64,000 nucleotides of DNA from CAVUNY01 sp963768585 (GCA_963768585.1 CAVYIF010000006.1:124001-188000), one strand, 5' to 3'; shown: positions 49,246-58,391, counted from the stretch's first letter. Numbers and translations: made by a program. The notes: generated by a model from the letters alone, not told the origin.

Positions 49246-50576
49246 TTTGCAATTTTCTCCACTTTTTGGGAAGTGCCAAGGGCAGCCATCAGGCCCAGCG
49301 CCAACCAGATATGCGGGGTCACGATCGGGTAAGCCCCAGCCAACCCAACCAGGCAGGCAAAGAACAAGGCGCGCAGACGCGGACCCGAAAGCGCCCGGTA
49401 AACCTGCCAGAAAAAGCCCAACAGCAGGGCCAGGCCAATTAAACCCAGGTCAACCCCAATACCAAGAATAACCGACCAGGGTTTCATATAAGCCCCCGGT
49501 ATAAAAAGTGCCCTCTGCACCTCGCCGTAGCGGTCAAAACGAGTGTAATCAATATGGCGCAGGTAGATATCTCGCCAAAAATAACCATATTGGCCAATCC
49601 CCAGCCCCAATCCATGGGTCTCGATCATGGCATATACCAGGTTCATTAAATAATTAAAACGAATACTTGCAGAAATGCTCATATTGGATAATCTTTCAAG
49701 TGAAAAAGCGACCGTAGAAAGATGATCAATGAAAGCGTGCACCGCAGGCATGAATTTATTGAAAGCAATCAGCAGGGCTGAAATTGAGGCTGAAATTACA
49801 GTCAATCGGACCAAATATCTCCGGCGAAGAGAAAATAAAAACCACAATCCGAGGTAAATTATGGTGAGTATGTAAACCGTGCCGCTTAAAGTAAATATCA
49901 GGATCAGCCCAATTAATAATCCGCAGCACCATTTCAACCATTTTTCGGTCACAAACGGCAGAAGCATATACATTAACACTAATTGAAAACCGATAAAAGA
50001 TGGTTCGGTTGCCATCAATGAAAGCCGATAACTATAATGAAAAGAAACGATAAATTCCGTGCGGAACCAGAGGATAAAATTCAAAGCCCAGGCGACATTT
50101 AAGTAAGCGGCTGTTTCTACAAGCGCATAAACCAATACCGGTAAATACCCAAGAAATATCCAGCGCGCAACCGAGTGAATCCCGTAGTGCGCCAGGCTGT
50201 AAGCTGCGAAAAACAGGGTGATAAAGATCGCCAGATAACCCATCAGGCGCGTCAATGCCTGCACTGGCAGCCCATAAAACGGAGTGATAGCCGCCGAGAT
50301 CACACCCATCCCCAACAGCCACAACCACCAACGCAGCACAGGCCAACCTTCCCAGGTCTTGGGCCAATGCCACCAGGCCCGAAGATTAAAGCGATTCACC
50401 GCCATCTGCCGGATCAGCAGCAAACCAAACGCCAGGGCAAAAAATACCAGGCTGAGCGGGCGAGTGGTTCCCAGGTTGGGCATCCACTTTAAGTGTGTAT
50501 AAGGCAAGGTAAAAAAGCCAAGCACTACCAGCCACTTGACCAAACGGTTTAATCCGATTTCGAAACGAGGATTCAA
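49242..50576 (-). CDS. O-antigen polymerase/ligase-like membrane protein (Wzy)
   Basis: 444 aa, ten to twelve helices. The long external loop includes FRTEFIVSFHYSYRLSLMAT and EPSFIGFQLVLMYM, and a later ETHGLGLGIGQYGYFWRDIY; E-P-S and G-x-G-x-G-x-Y are features of Wzy-like polymerases. Start is a TTG with AGGA upstream. First gene of the minus-strand EPS operon, divergent from another sugar transferase. With the protein at 42621-44165 the cluster has two ligase/polymerase candidates. Confidence 0.75.
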   Translation of the reverse strand: MNPRFEIGLNRLVKWLVVLGFFTLPYTHLKWMPNLGTTRPLSLVFFALAFGLLLIRQMAVNRFNLRAWWHWPKTWEGWPVLRWWLWLLGMGVISAAITPFYGLPVQALTRLMGYLAIFITLFFAAYSLAHYGIHSVARWIFLGYLPVLVYALVETAAYLNVAWALNFILWFRTEFIVSFHYSYRLSLMATEPSFIGFQLVLMYMLLPFVTEKWLKWCCGLLIGLILIFTLSGTVYILTIIYLGLWFLFSLRRRYLVRLTVISASISALLIAFNKFMPAVHAFIDHLSTVAFSLERLSNMSISASIRFNYLMNLVYAMIETHGLGLGIGQYGYFWRDIYLRHIDYTRFDRYGEVQRALFIPGAYMKPWSVILGIGVDLGLIGLALLLGFFWQVYRALSGPRLRALFFACLVGLAGAYPIVTPHIWLALGLMAALGTSQKVEKIAK

Positions 50577-50913
50577 TTCATTTTCCTGGCTTAAACAATC
50601 AAGTGCAATATCCTGGGCAACCAGTATGATTTCGTGCGGACGAGTACAGTTGTTTTATCTTCCAAGGATAAGCATCGTGATTTGCATGCATACCAACGAT
50701 TTTGATTATATCGTAGATCAGATATCCATTTTAGACAGGCTTGATTCTGCATAGCTTAATGGTGCTGGTATAATACTTTCTGCGCCAGGTGAACTTCATT
50801 TATTTTTTCCCAACCGTACACTGGCCTATCCCAAATCGTTCCTGATATCGGCACAAACTCGGGCAGCAAACCAGCTATTTCCAAAATAATTATCTTCGCG
50901 TAGAATAAAATCA
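50577..50913. promoter_or_regulatory. Divergent EPS promoter region
   Basis: 337 bp without a gene. On the plus strand an extended -10 TGGTATAAT ends at 50774, and TAGAAT at 50901-50906 ends 7 nt before the ATG at 50914 with TTTCCA 17 nt upstream as a -35. The minus-strand operon promoter was not resolved. Confidence 0.45.
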
Positions 50914-52338
50914 ATGGCTTCTCCCACCCTTAATAACAAACCGGCCGCGCTGCGCTTGCGAAACACAGAGCGGAGATTAATCCTCCTGATTGGCGACGCT
51001 GTTGCCTCGGGGATAGCGCTCATCGTGGCCCTATACCTGTGGGCGGCGCTCGACCAGTGGTTGACATTTTCCCCAAAATTCCTCGAAGAACGCCCGCAAA
51101 CCTGGTTCTGGTTTCTGCCCCTGTGCTGGTTAATCCTGCTGATCGAATTGTATGACGTGCGCCGCGCCAACCGGCGGACAGATACCGTTCGCGGTATTAT
51201 CATCGCCGGTTTAATAGGGACCGGGCTGTACATGATCGTTTTCTTCGTTTCTCCGCCCAACTCGCTCAACCGGGTCGGTGTGGCCACTTTCATCATCGGG
51301 TCCGTCATCCTGACTTTGCTCTGGCGCTTGCTTTTTATCCGCATTTTCACCGCCCCACTGTTCATGCGCAGGATTCTGATCGTCGGCGCAGGCCGCCAGG
51401 GCAGCGAATTATGCGCCATTCTCAGAAAGGTCAACCCCCCGCCCTTTTTTCTGGCCGGGCTGATCGATGACGACCCCGTCAAACAGGGCTCGCTGGTCGA
51501 TGGCTACCCCATCCTCGGCACCGGGAATCAGATCGATCAGATCGTACGGGAACACGCCATCACGGATATTGTTTTCGCGATTTCAAATGAGATTAACCCC
51601 GAGCTCTTCCGAGAACTGCTGCGCATCCAGGAAACCGGCGTTGATCTCACCACCATGCCGATCGTTTACGAGGAGCTGCTCGGCCGGGTGCCGATCTTCT
51701 TGTTGCAGTCCGATTGGATTTTACGTTCGTTCGTTGAACAGCGCACCGTGGCTGAATTTTATGAAGGGATGAAACGCATCCTCGATTTAATCGGTGGGTT
51801 GGTGGGTACGCTGATATTCCTGGTGGCGACACCCCTGGTTTCATTAATGATCTTGCTGGAGACCGGATGGCCGGTCATTTTTTCCCAGAGCCGCCTGGGT
51901 AAAAACGGGCGCAAATACACCATTTTCAAATTCCGCACCATGCGCAAGCAAAAACCCGACGCCCCACCCCGTAAAATTGGTTCCGATGACGAGCGCATCA
52001 CCCGCGTGGGCCGGTTCCTGCGCAGGAGTCATCTGGATGAACTTCCCCAATTCCTCAACGTGCTGCAAGGCGAGATGAGCCTGGTTGGACCGCGCGCCGA
52101 ACAATCCGAACTGGTCGACTTGTTTCAGGACCAGATCCCGTTTTACCGCGCCCGCCTGCTGGTCAAACCGGGAATTACCGGATGGGCACAGGTGAATTAT
52201 GGCTATGCCTCTACCGTAGAAGAAACCGCACATAAGCTGGAATACGATCTGTATTACATCAAACACCGCAATATCTTGCTCGATCTGATGATCCTGCTGC
52301 GGACCTTCAGCACCGTGGTGGGGCTTAAAGGGCAGTAA
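50914..52338 (+). CDS. Undecaprenyl-phosphate sugar-phosphate transferase (second copy)
   Basis: 474 aa. Same architecture as the transferase at 44848: N-terminal helices, Rossmann-like domain (RILIVGAGRQGSELCAILRK), catalytic domain with KRILDLIGGLVGTLIFLVAT, FKFRTMRKQKPDA, FLRRSHLDELPQFLNVLQGE, MSLVGPRAEQSE and KPGITGWAQVNYGYAST. It initiates a lipid-linked glycan. Two initiating transferases on opposite strands suggest two glycans or two starting sugars. Probably leaderless. Confidence 0.9.
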   Translation: MASPTLNNKPAALRLRNTERRLILLIGDAVASGIALIVALYLWAALDQWLTFSPKFLEERPQTWFWFLPLCWLILLIELYDVRRANRRTDTVRGIIIAGLIGTGLYMIVFFVSPPNSLNRVGVATFIIGSVILTLLWRLLFIRIFTAPLFMRRILIVGAGRQGSELCAILRKVNPPPFFLAGLIDDDPVKQGSLVDGYPILGTGNQIDQIVREHAITDIVFAISNEINPELFRELLRIQETGVDLTTMPIVYEELLGRVPIFLLQSDWILRSFVEQRTVAEFYEGMKRILDLIGGLVGTLIFLVATPLVSLMILLETGWPVIFSQSRLGKNGRKYTIFKFRTMRKQKPDAPPRKIGSDDERITRVGRFLRRSHLDELPQFLNVLQGEMSLVGPRAEQSELVDLFQDQIPFYRARLLVKPGITGWAQVNYGYASTVEETAHKLEYDLYYIKHRNILLDLMILLRTFSTVVGLKGQ

Positions 52339-52347
52339 ACGTCTATT

Positions 52348-52364
52348 CCCCCCCCCCCCCCCCC
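52348..52364. repeat. 17-nt poly-C tract
   Basis: Seventeen consecutive C on the plus strand, between the stop of the sugar transferase (52338) and directly abutting the stop codon of the convergent GNAT gene (52365-52367). It changes no coding frame as drawn. Such tracts slip during replication; assembly error is also possible. Confidence 0.9.
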
Positions 52365-52784
52365 TTATAGATCTTTTGACATGATCACCAGGTCCGTGCG
52401 CAGCTTCCAACCCACCCGCTCCCAGAAGACCTGGCCTTCCACATTGCCGTTGTAAACGAAGATGTGGCACTTCTGGTAGCCCTGCGCCTTCAAACCGCTC
52501 AGGCAGCGCTCCACCAGGGTTTCCCCAATCCCCTGGCGCCGGTATGAGGATGCCACTGCCAGGTGGTGCAGGTAGCCGCGCCGCCCATCCGTCCCGCACA
52601 GCACCGCGCCTGCCAGCCTGCCATCCTGGCGAGCCACAAAGGAAAGACCCGGGTTGCGCGCCAGATAGGCAGCAATCCCCTCCGGGCTGTCGACATCGCT
52701 CAAACCGACCCCCTCTGATGACCGCCACAGGGCGATCACCTCGTCATAATCGACCATTGTAAAAGGAAAAATACTGACCGTCAT
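52365..52784 (-). CDS. GNAT acetyltransferase (YpeA-like)
   Basis: 139 aa. VDYDEVIALWRSSEGVGLSD at the start, LHHLAVASSYRRQGIGETLV with the RRQGIG acetyl-CoA loop, and VEGQVFWERVGWKLRTDLVI match YpeA-type GNAT proteins of about 140 aa. GAGGA precedes the ATG. Substrate unknown. Confidence 0.85.
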   Translation of the reverse strand: MTVSIFPFTMVDYDEVIALWRSSEGVGLSDVDSPEGIAAYLARNPGLSFVARQDGRLAGAVLCGTDGRRGYLHHLAVASSYRRQGIGETLVERCLSGLKAQGYQKCHIFVYNGNVEGQVFWERVGWKLRTDLVIMSKDL

Positions 52785-52823
52785 GGTTCCTCATCTGCTG
52801 AAAAGTAACAACGCAGCGATATT

Positions 52824-53930
52824 CTACCTTGTTTCAGGGATTGTGTAGCGTCTGATCCAAAATGAGGTGCCCATGTGCTCGAGCGTCGTGCGGTTTACCC
52901 CGCCCCGCTGCACCATTTTTAATTCAGGGTGAAGATTGGCCCATTCTTGCAGCCATGCTTCCGGCGGAAGATTGCTGTATTCCCCGCCGATCAATTCGAC
53001 GTCCACCGACTGGACCACCTGGCCCTCGCCCAGGTAAAACATCACATGATCTTCGGTAAATATCAGGTCCCCGGGCGCGCCGTACTGCAGGATCGTACCA
53101 ATTGGCACGCGCCCATCCCCAACCGCGGGGATCACCTGCCCGGCCTGCAACTGCGGCGGAGAATCACAGCGGTAATAGCCTTTTTCCGCCAGAGCGGGAT
53201 CGGCGCACTGCCCGGCTAAAAAATCCGGCTGTCCGGCATGAACCATAACCCAGAAGGTAAAACCCGAACAGTCGAAACCAGCCTTCATCGGTTTTCCACT
53301 GCGGCCCTGGTAATACCCGGCGAAGAAACGATCTTCCTCCACCGTGGGGAGGTCGATCGCCCGCAGGTTCAGAAATGGGTCTCCGGCAGCTTTCAGCGCC
53401 ACCGCCACCGAATAAGAAAAGGGATAATTGCCGCCCCACATATATGGCAGATCCTGGTAGAGCTGGTAGTAATACAGCCCGGCTTCTTTCAGGCAGGCCT
53501 GCTGTTCGCTTTCGGTCGTGCCCTTAAAACAATCAAACTCCTTCAGATCCGGTTCGGCGGAATAGAAATCCGCTTCCCCCAGGTAATCACGGGGCGGGGT
53601 GGCTGCAGCGATCTTCCCCAATCGGACAGCCAGGGTATCTGCAGGCGGAACAACGCCGGTCGATTTTGGCGGGGTAGCGGATGCGGAAGACGCCTGTGTT
53701 CCTGCCGGCGCGGTGGGTGTCTCGGGCTCAAGATCCTGGTTGACCCGGTCAGGCGCGGGGAGATGATCGCCGCCGGGTTCCGGCGTAAAGGCTTGAACAG
53801 CGCTGACAACCGGAGAGGAGACCGCTTCTTGTGTGATGGCAGCCGGCACAGGACCAGGTGTGCAGCCGGCTGCCAGGAAAATCACCATACCAACCAGGAT
53901 TTTATTCCGTAATTGCAAACTGACCTTCAT
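52824..53930 (-). CDS. NlpC/P60-like lipoprotein
   Basis: 368 aa. Lipobox FLAAGC near residue 23, a long Pro/Thr/Ser-rich spacer (to about residue 105), then a papain-like domain: MKAGFDCSGFTFWVMVHAG with the catalytic Cys in DCSG, PGDLIFTEDHVMFYLGEG with His, typical of NlpC/P60 peptidoglycan hydrolases. Extended insertions make it larger than the usual 120-residue domain. Probably an outer-face cell-wall peptidase. The ATG lies beside TTATAGAAA. Confidence 0.75.
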   Translation of the reverse strand: MKVSLQLRNKILVGMVIFLAAGCTPGPVPAAITQEAVSSPVVSAVQAFTPEPGGDHLPAPDRVNQDLEPETPTAPAGTQASSASATPPKSTGVVPPADTLAVRLGKIAAATPPRDYLGEADFYSAEPDLKEFDCFKGTTESEQQACLKEAGLYYYQLYQDLPYMWGGNYPFSYSVAVALKAAGDPFLNLRAIDLPTVEEDRFFAGYYQGRSGKPMKAGFDCSGFTFWVMVHAGQPDFLAGQCADPALAEKGYYRCDSPPQLQAGQVIPAVGDGRVPIGTILQYGAPGDLIFTEDHVMFYLGEGQVVQSVDVELIGGEYSNLPPEAWLQEWANLHPELKMVQRGGVNRTTLEHMGTSFWIRRYTIPETR

Positions 53931-54186
53931 TTTCTATAATTAACTGCCTCTGGGCACGTTTTTAGAATTGACCCGATCGACCAGATTTATCTTACTACAA
54001 TCCAAACCCATATTTTCATTGAACATTCGACACGAAAAATATGATACGTATGGATAAATCCAATTTTAATGTTTATCCGTATTATAAACATATAACACAC
54101 AGAGTTTATGGGTTTATTCAGCGTCAAAACACCAATCCACGAGAGCAAACGATTTGTCGCTATTCAAGCAACAAGAGGAGATACCA
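53931..54186. other. Intergenic stretch before the DUF2383-type gene
   Basis: AT-rich; an inverted repeat TGTTTAT/ATAAACA lies near 54070-54092. No gene supported. Confidence 0.4.
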
Positions 54187-55096
54187 ATGTCAGATCCCAA
54201 TCTTCAGAATATTCTGCGCAAATTATGCCCCATCCTTGAGGCCGGAGAAAAGGGGTATGCCACGGCCGCGACGAACGTGCACCACCCCGGATTGAAAGTA
54301 TTATTTAGAAGATTTGCCCAACAGCGGGTCGGATTCAAAAATGAAGTTCTTGCCGCACTGCAAAGCCTGGATGGCGACAAAAAACCGCAAAGCAGTCGTT
54401 CCAGGCATGATCCACCGCGGGCGGGTTGCTATTTTTGCCGCAATGACCATCGAAAAAGATCACCAGGAGAAGGTAATTTTAAAGGAGATTGCCCTGGGCG
54501 AAGGGGTTGCCGTGCGCGCCTACGCCGCTGCCCTTGAGAAAGATCTGCCTCCCCCAATCCGCGAAATGGTAGAACGCCAGTCCGATGCAATCCGTAAGGC
54601 GCACGAACAAATCAACCTGCTGCGTGGAAAGGACGGCAAAAGAATGGTCGTCCGTCTCTACAACAGCGAAAATGACGCCAATCGGGCCATCCAGCTGCTC
54701 AAAGAAACGAGCAATTCGACCGAGATCATCCAACAAATCACCCTGACCGATGGTGACCTGTACCAGGGTAAAGGCGCCACAGTGGTTGAAACCGTTCTTT
54801 CCGGGTCTGTTGGCGGGGCCCTGTGGGGCGGGCTGACCGGGATTCTGGTAGGCTTCGGCGTGGTGCAGTCGGTAGGCCAGGCTTCGGCAGAATTTCCCAT
54901 CATGCTGGGCACCTGGCTGCTGGTCGCCCTGGGGTTCATGCTGCTGGGCACTTTTATTTCCTCGGTACTAGCACTTTTCATCGGGTTAGGTATCCATGAA
55001 GATGATACCTACCAATATCGTGAAATCGTGGATAACTACCAGATTCTGGTGCATATGCTGGTCGACCAGGGGTTGATCATAGAAAACGGTCACTAA
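54187..55096 (+). pseudogene. DUF2383 (PA2169-like four-helix) + membrane domain protein, frameshifted
   Basis: ATG 54187 has AGGAG upstream. The first frame gives MSDPNLQNILRKLCPILEAG to LQSLDGDKK; at a run of six A (54379-54384) the homologous sequence moves to the next frame (KAVVPGMIHRGRVAIFAAM, continuing EKVILKEIALGEGVAVRAY) and runs to 55096. Joined, it has an N-terminal four-helix ferritin-like domain with Glu/His residues, then a C-terminal part with glycine-rich membrane segments (GGALWGGLTGILVGFG; WLLVALGFMLLGTF) as in stress-response proteins. The A-run makes a one-base insertion error or slippage the likely cause. Function unknown; stress/metal roles are proposed for relatives. 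Confidence 0.72.
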
Positions 55097-55173
55097 AATG
55101 TTCAAATGATCAGGAAACGCCGGCCAGGTTCAGCCTTCCGCGGTTCGGGCAAATGAAATGTGGCGCTAGATGC

Positions 55174-55211
55174 GATTGGAAGGGTAATGACCGCTATTTA
55201 CCCTTCCAATC
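55174..55211 (+). terminator. Hairpin after the DUF2383-type gene
   Basis: GATTGGAAGGGTAA pairs perfectly with TTACCCTTCCAATC across a 10-nt loop. A short mixed ATT tract follows. Confidence 0.6.
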
Positions 55212-55271
55212 ATTGATCTTAGGGCAGGAACGTGACATAATATTCTTCAATCCATTTATCAGGAGAAGGAT

Positions 55272-56618
55272 ATGGAAAAACGGATCGTATTAATCGGGGC
55301 GGGCAGCGCCCAGTTTGGTTACGGCACCATTGGCGACATCCTGCAGAGCAAAGTGCTGGAAGGCAGCCACATCGTGCTGCACGACATCAATCCCAACACC
55401 CTGGCTGTGGTCGAAAAGACCGCCATAGCTTTTATCGAAGAGCACAAGCTCCCATATCATATTTCTGCGACCACAAATCGAGCTGAAGCCTTTCAAGGCG
55501 CAGACTTCTTGATCATTTCGATCGAAGTGGGCGACCGTTTCGAACTCTGGGAACAGGATTGGCGCGTCCCCCAGCAGTACGGCGTGCGCCAGGTATACGG
55601 CGAGAACGGCGGTCCTGGCGGATTGTTCCACTCGATGCGCATCATCCCACCCATTTTAGAGATCTGCGCCGACATCATGAAGATCTGCCCTGATGCCACG
55701 GTATTCAATTTCAGCAACCCGATGAGCCGCATCTGCACCACCGTCACGCGCGCTTTCCCCAGGCTGAAGTTCATCGGCATGTGCCATGAAATTTCCTCCT
55801 TGCGCCGCTACCTGCCGCGCATCCTGGATGTGCCCTATGAAGATCTGGAAGTACGGGCGGCGGGCCTGAACCATTTCAGCGCCGTGCTGTCGGCCAAATA
55901 TAAGCAAAGCGGGCAGGATGCCTACCCGGATATCCTCGCCAGGGCGCCGAAATTCTTTGGCAACATGCCAAGCCATAACACAGCCCAAAAGTATTTCAAA
56001 GAAACCGGACAATGGCCTACAAAAGAAGAGGATCTGGCCCACATGCAAGGTGAAGCCTGGCCTGAACGCAAGGTATTCAAAGTGATCCTGGAAAAGTTTG
56101 GCCTGATGCCAATTACCAGCGACAGCCACTTCGGCGAATATATCCAATGGGCCTATGACGTCACCGACCATAAGGGCATTTTAGACTTCTACCGCTTCTA
56201 TAAGCAGTACCTGGCCCACGCCCAGCCCAAGATCGAACTGCGCCAGGGGGAGCGAATTATCTCGATCATCGAGGGCATCTTGACCGATGCCGGTTATGTG
56301 GAAGAAGCCGTCAACATTCCCAACAACGGTTTGATCGCCGACCTGCCGGATTGGCTGGTGGTTGAAGTGCCGGCGACGGTCGATAAAGACGGCGTGCACG
56401 GCATCCCGCTGGGCAAGCTGCCGCACGGTTTTGCCGGTCTGCTGCAGAACCAGGTGGCGGTCCACGATCTGACGGCAGAGGCAGTGCTGCAGAAGTCCAG
56501 GGCTCTGGCGCTGCAAGCCCTGCTGGTGGACCCGATCGTCGATGAGTACGAAGGGATCGAAGAGATGCTGGATACGATGATCGATTACCAGGAGAAATGG
56601 CTGGGATATCTGCAGTAA
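55272..56618 (+). CDS. Glycoside hydrolase family 4 (NAD+/metal-dependent)
   Basis: 448 aa. N-terminal NAD-binding IGAGSAQFGYGTIGDIL, GADFLIISIEVGDRF, YGENGGPGGLFHSMR, metal-binding Cys and His in IGMCHEISS and AAGLNHFSAV with the GLNH motif. GH4 enzymes hydrolyse alpha- or beta-glycosides (galactosides, glucosides, galacturonides, 6-phospho forms) by a redox mechanism. The GMCHE and NFSNPMSR set is closest to the alpha-galactosidase/galacturonidase side, but the sugar is unproved. Cytoplasmic. AGGAGAAGG precedes the ATG; a CATAAT element is a possible -10. Confidence 0.9.
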   Translation: MEKRIVLIGAGSAQFGYGTIGDILQSKVLEGSHIVLHDINPNTLAVVEKTAIAFIEEHKLPYHISATTNRAEAFQGADFLIISIEVGDRFELWEQDWRVPQQYGVRQVYGENGGPGGLFHSMRIIPPILEICADIMKICPDATVFNFSNPMSRICTTVTRAFPRLKFIGMCHEISSLRRYLPRILDVPYEDLEVRAAGLNHFSAVLSAKYKQSGQDAYPDILARAPKFFGNMPSHNTAQKYFKETGQWPTKEEDLAHMQGEAWPERKVFKVILEKFGLMPITSDSHFGEYIQWAYDVTDHKGILDFYRFYKQYLAHAQPKIELRQGERIISIIEGILTDAGYVEEAVNIPNNGLIADLPDWLVVEVPATVDKDGVHGIPLGKLPHGFAGLLQNQVAVHDLTAEAVLQKSRALALQALLVDPIVDEYEGIEEMLDTMIDYQEKWLGYLQ

Positions 56619-56648
56619 AGGGAAAATGGGGCATCCCTGAAAAAGCAT

Positions 56649-56680
56649 CCGAATGCGGCGGGATATTCCGCCGCATTCGG
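56649..56680 (+). terminator. 13-bp hairpin after the GH4 gene
   Basis: CCGAATGCGGCGG pairs perfectly with CCGCCGCATTCGG; no U-run follows. Confidence 0.55.
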
Positions 56681-56991
56681 GTTAACCGGCAAGGTTGAAA
56701 ACTGGGTCGTAATTCGCATAAATTTCGCGACTCTTTTTGGAAACTTCTGCGTTAAATTAAAAAAGCACCTTAATTATATTAAGATGCCTTAATCGAATAA
56801 GAAAAATTTCATATCGATACTATTTGTACGTGGATGCGATGATCCAATGATCTTATCAGGTCGCTAGTCAGCAAGTTTTGACAGGGACATTGGGGAGCAA
56901 GCAGCGATACCGGCCACTTATTTTGGGCCGGTTTTTATTTGTTAAAAACCAGTAATCGCATTGTAGAAAAACCTGAAAAGGGGAAAAAACT
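56681..56991 (+). promoter_or_regulatory. Leader region of the Tad-like cluster with an intrinsic terminator
   Basis: No gene. ACCGGCC (56909-56915) pairs with GGCCGGT (56926-56932) followed by TTTTATTT, a terminator 52 nt before the TadE gene. A palindrome CTTAATTATATTAAG lies at about 56769-56783. The stretch between could be a short RNA or attenuator; it does not match c-di-GMP-I or other riboswitches that I know. Confidence 0.5.
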
Positions 56992-57885
56992 ATGGTCATC
57001 GAAAAGTCTGAAGATACAGGGAACACGGGGAAAAAAGGCCAGGCGATGGTCGAATTCGCGATCGTCGTTCCAATAGTAATGGTATTGGTGCTTGCTATCT
57101 TCGATTTTGGCAGGTTGATTTTCGCCTACTCATCCGTCTCTGCCGCCAGCCGCGAGGCCGCCCGTTATGGATCGGGAGTGGGCAGTTCCGGTTCTGAGCC
57201 TCTTTACAATAATTGCGATGGCATCAAGGCTGCCGCCATTCGCATTGGCCGTTTTGCGGGAGTATCCCCAGCCACTATTTCCATTTACCACGACGAGGGA
57301 CCCGGCACGACTTCAACTCAGTATTGTACGAATCCATCTGACACAGTTACTTTTGCACAAGGGGATCGGGTCAGTGTCAAAGTAGACGCCAAATTCACCC
57401 CGATCGTACCCCTGGTGAACATTCCCGCGTTCTGGCTGCATTCTCAAAATGCGCACACGATTTTAATGGGCGCGAAAGTTGATGCCGCCTTTAATACGAT
57501 AACCACAGGCGGCCAAACCTGTGACATTACCGCGTATAGTTTCGTTCAAACAAATCCTCTTGGTCCCACAAATGTCATCACTATTCGCAACAACTCCGGA
57601 ACAGATCGAAAAATCACTGAAATGATAGCCGTGTGGGTTCCCAAAAATAATGAGGCTTCCCTCACTTCCATCACAGACCCCAATGGAGTGACCACGAATT
57701 TTAATGTGATGGGCATTTTGGATTGGAAACCCATCACATGGAATTTCCCAACTTACATTGACGATGCCACCACGCCCGATCTCGTTTTCACCCTCACTTT
57801 TTCAAAGGCGTTGAGCGTTGATAACGAGCCCATTATCAGTCTGTATTTAGATACCGACAAAACCTGCGCATTTGGTAACTGGTGA
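56992..57885 (+). CDS. TadE-like pilus assembly protein (1)
   Basis: 297 aa. N-terminal KKGQAMVEFAIVVPIVMVLV and AIFDFGRLIFAYSSVSAASR are the TadE signature: G-Q-x-x-V-E-F, one hydrophobic helix, then the D/G-R-L segment. The rest is an extracytoplasmic domain with Cys residues. TadE proteins are minor pilins processed by a prepilin peptidase and needed for Flp/Tad adhesion pili. Start has AAGGGG upstream. The three genes to 59813 form one unit; the Tad motor genes are not in the window. Confidence 0.82.
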   Translation: MVIEKSEDTGNTGKKGQAMVEFAIVVPIVMVLVLAIFDFGRLIFAYSSVSAASREAARYGSGVGSSGSEPLYNNCDGIKAAAIRIGRFAGVSPATISIYHDEGPGTTSTQYCTNPSDTVTFAQGDRVSVKVDAKFTPIVPLVNIPAFWLHSQNAHTILMGAKVDAAFNTITTGGQTCDITAYSFVQTNPLGPTNVITIRNNSGTDRKITEMIAVWVPKNNEASLTSITDPNGVTTNFNVMGILDWKPITWNFPTYIDDATTPDLVFTLTFSKALSVDNEPIISLYLDTDKTCAFGNW

Positions 57886-57890
57886 AAACA

Positions 57891-58391
57891 ATGACCCAAA
57901 AACACTTAACGACAGAAAAAGGCCAAAGCCTGGTCGAATTGTCCCTTGTATTCACTTTGCTGCTGCTGCTGCTGGGCGGGATAATTGATCTGGGGGCCAT
58001 GTTCTATACCTCGGTGGCCTTGCGGGATACCGTTCAAGAAGGTGTCATTTATGGCGCTACGAACCCAACCAACACCACAGAGATCAAGAATCGGATCAAA
58101 GCATCTGCCAGCTACCCCATCCAGGCCTCCCAAATTACTGATGGAAACATCACGATCACTTGTGATGGTCAGCCCTGTGGAACCGTACAATATGATACCT
58201 GCCAGGGTCATGCAATCACGATTTGGATCAGGTACAATCATCACCTGATGATGCCGATCATCCCGATGGTGGTTGGCCGCCAGGATGTGCCGCTGACCGC
58301 CTCGGTCACCGGCACGATCTTACAATCAGCGACAACCGGCTGTCCTTTACCCGGGCCATCTCCAACAGTGACCCCTGCAGTATACCCATGA
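57891..58391 (+). CDS. TadE-like pilus assembly protein (2)
   Basis: About 166 aa from the ATG at 57891 with GGTGA upstream; a GTG at 57882 that overlaps the previous stop (GTGA) is the alternative. EKGQSLVELSLVFTLLLLLL and GGIIDLGAMFYTSVALRDTV follow the TadE pattern. The mature part is short with two Cys pairs and a Pro/Thr tail. Probably a minor pilin partner of the preceding protein. Confidence 0.82.
   Translation: MTQKHLTTEKGQSLVELSLVFTLLLLLLGGIIDLGAMFYTSVALRDTVQEGVIYGATNPTNTTEIKNRIKASASYPIQASQITDGNITITCDGQPCGTVQYDTCQGHAITIWIRYNHHLMMPIIPMVVGRQDVPLTASVTGTILQSATTGCPLPGPSPTVTPAVYP

Noticed and set aside
54376..54390. Programmed ribosomal frameshift at the A6 run
   Set aside because: The needed shift is +1 rather than the -1 usual for A-rich slippery sites, and no stimulatory hairpin or short truncated product is evident; indel error or slippage is simpler.
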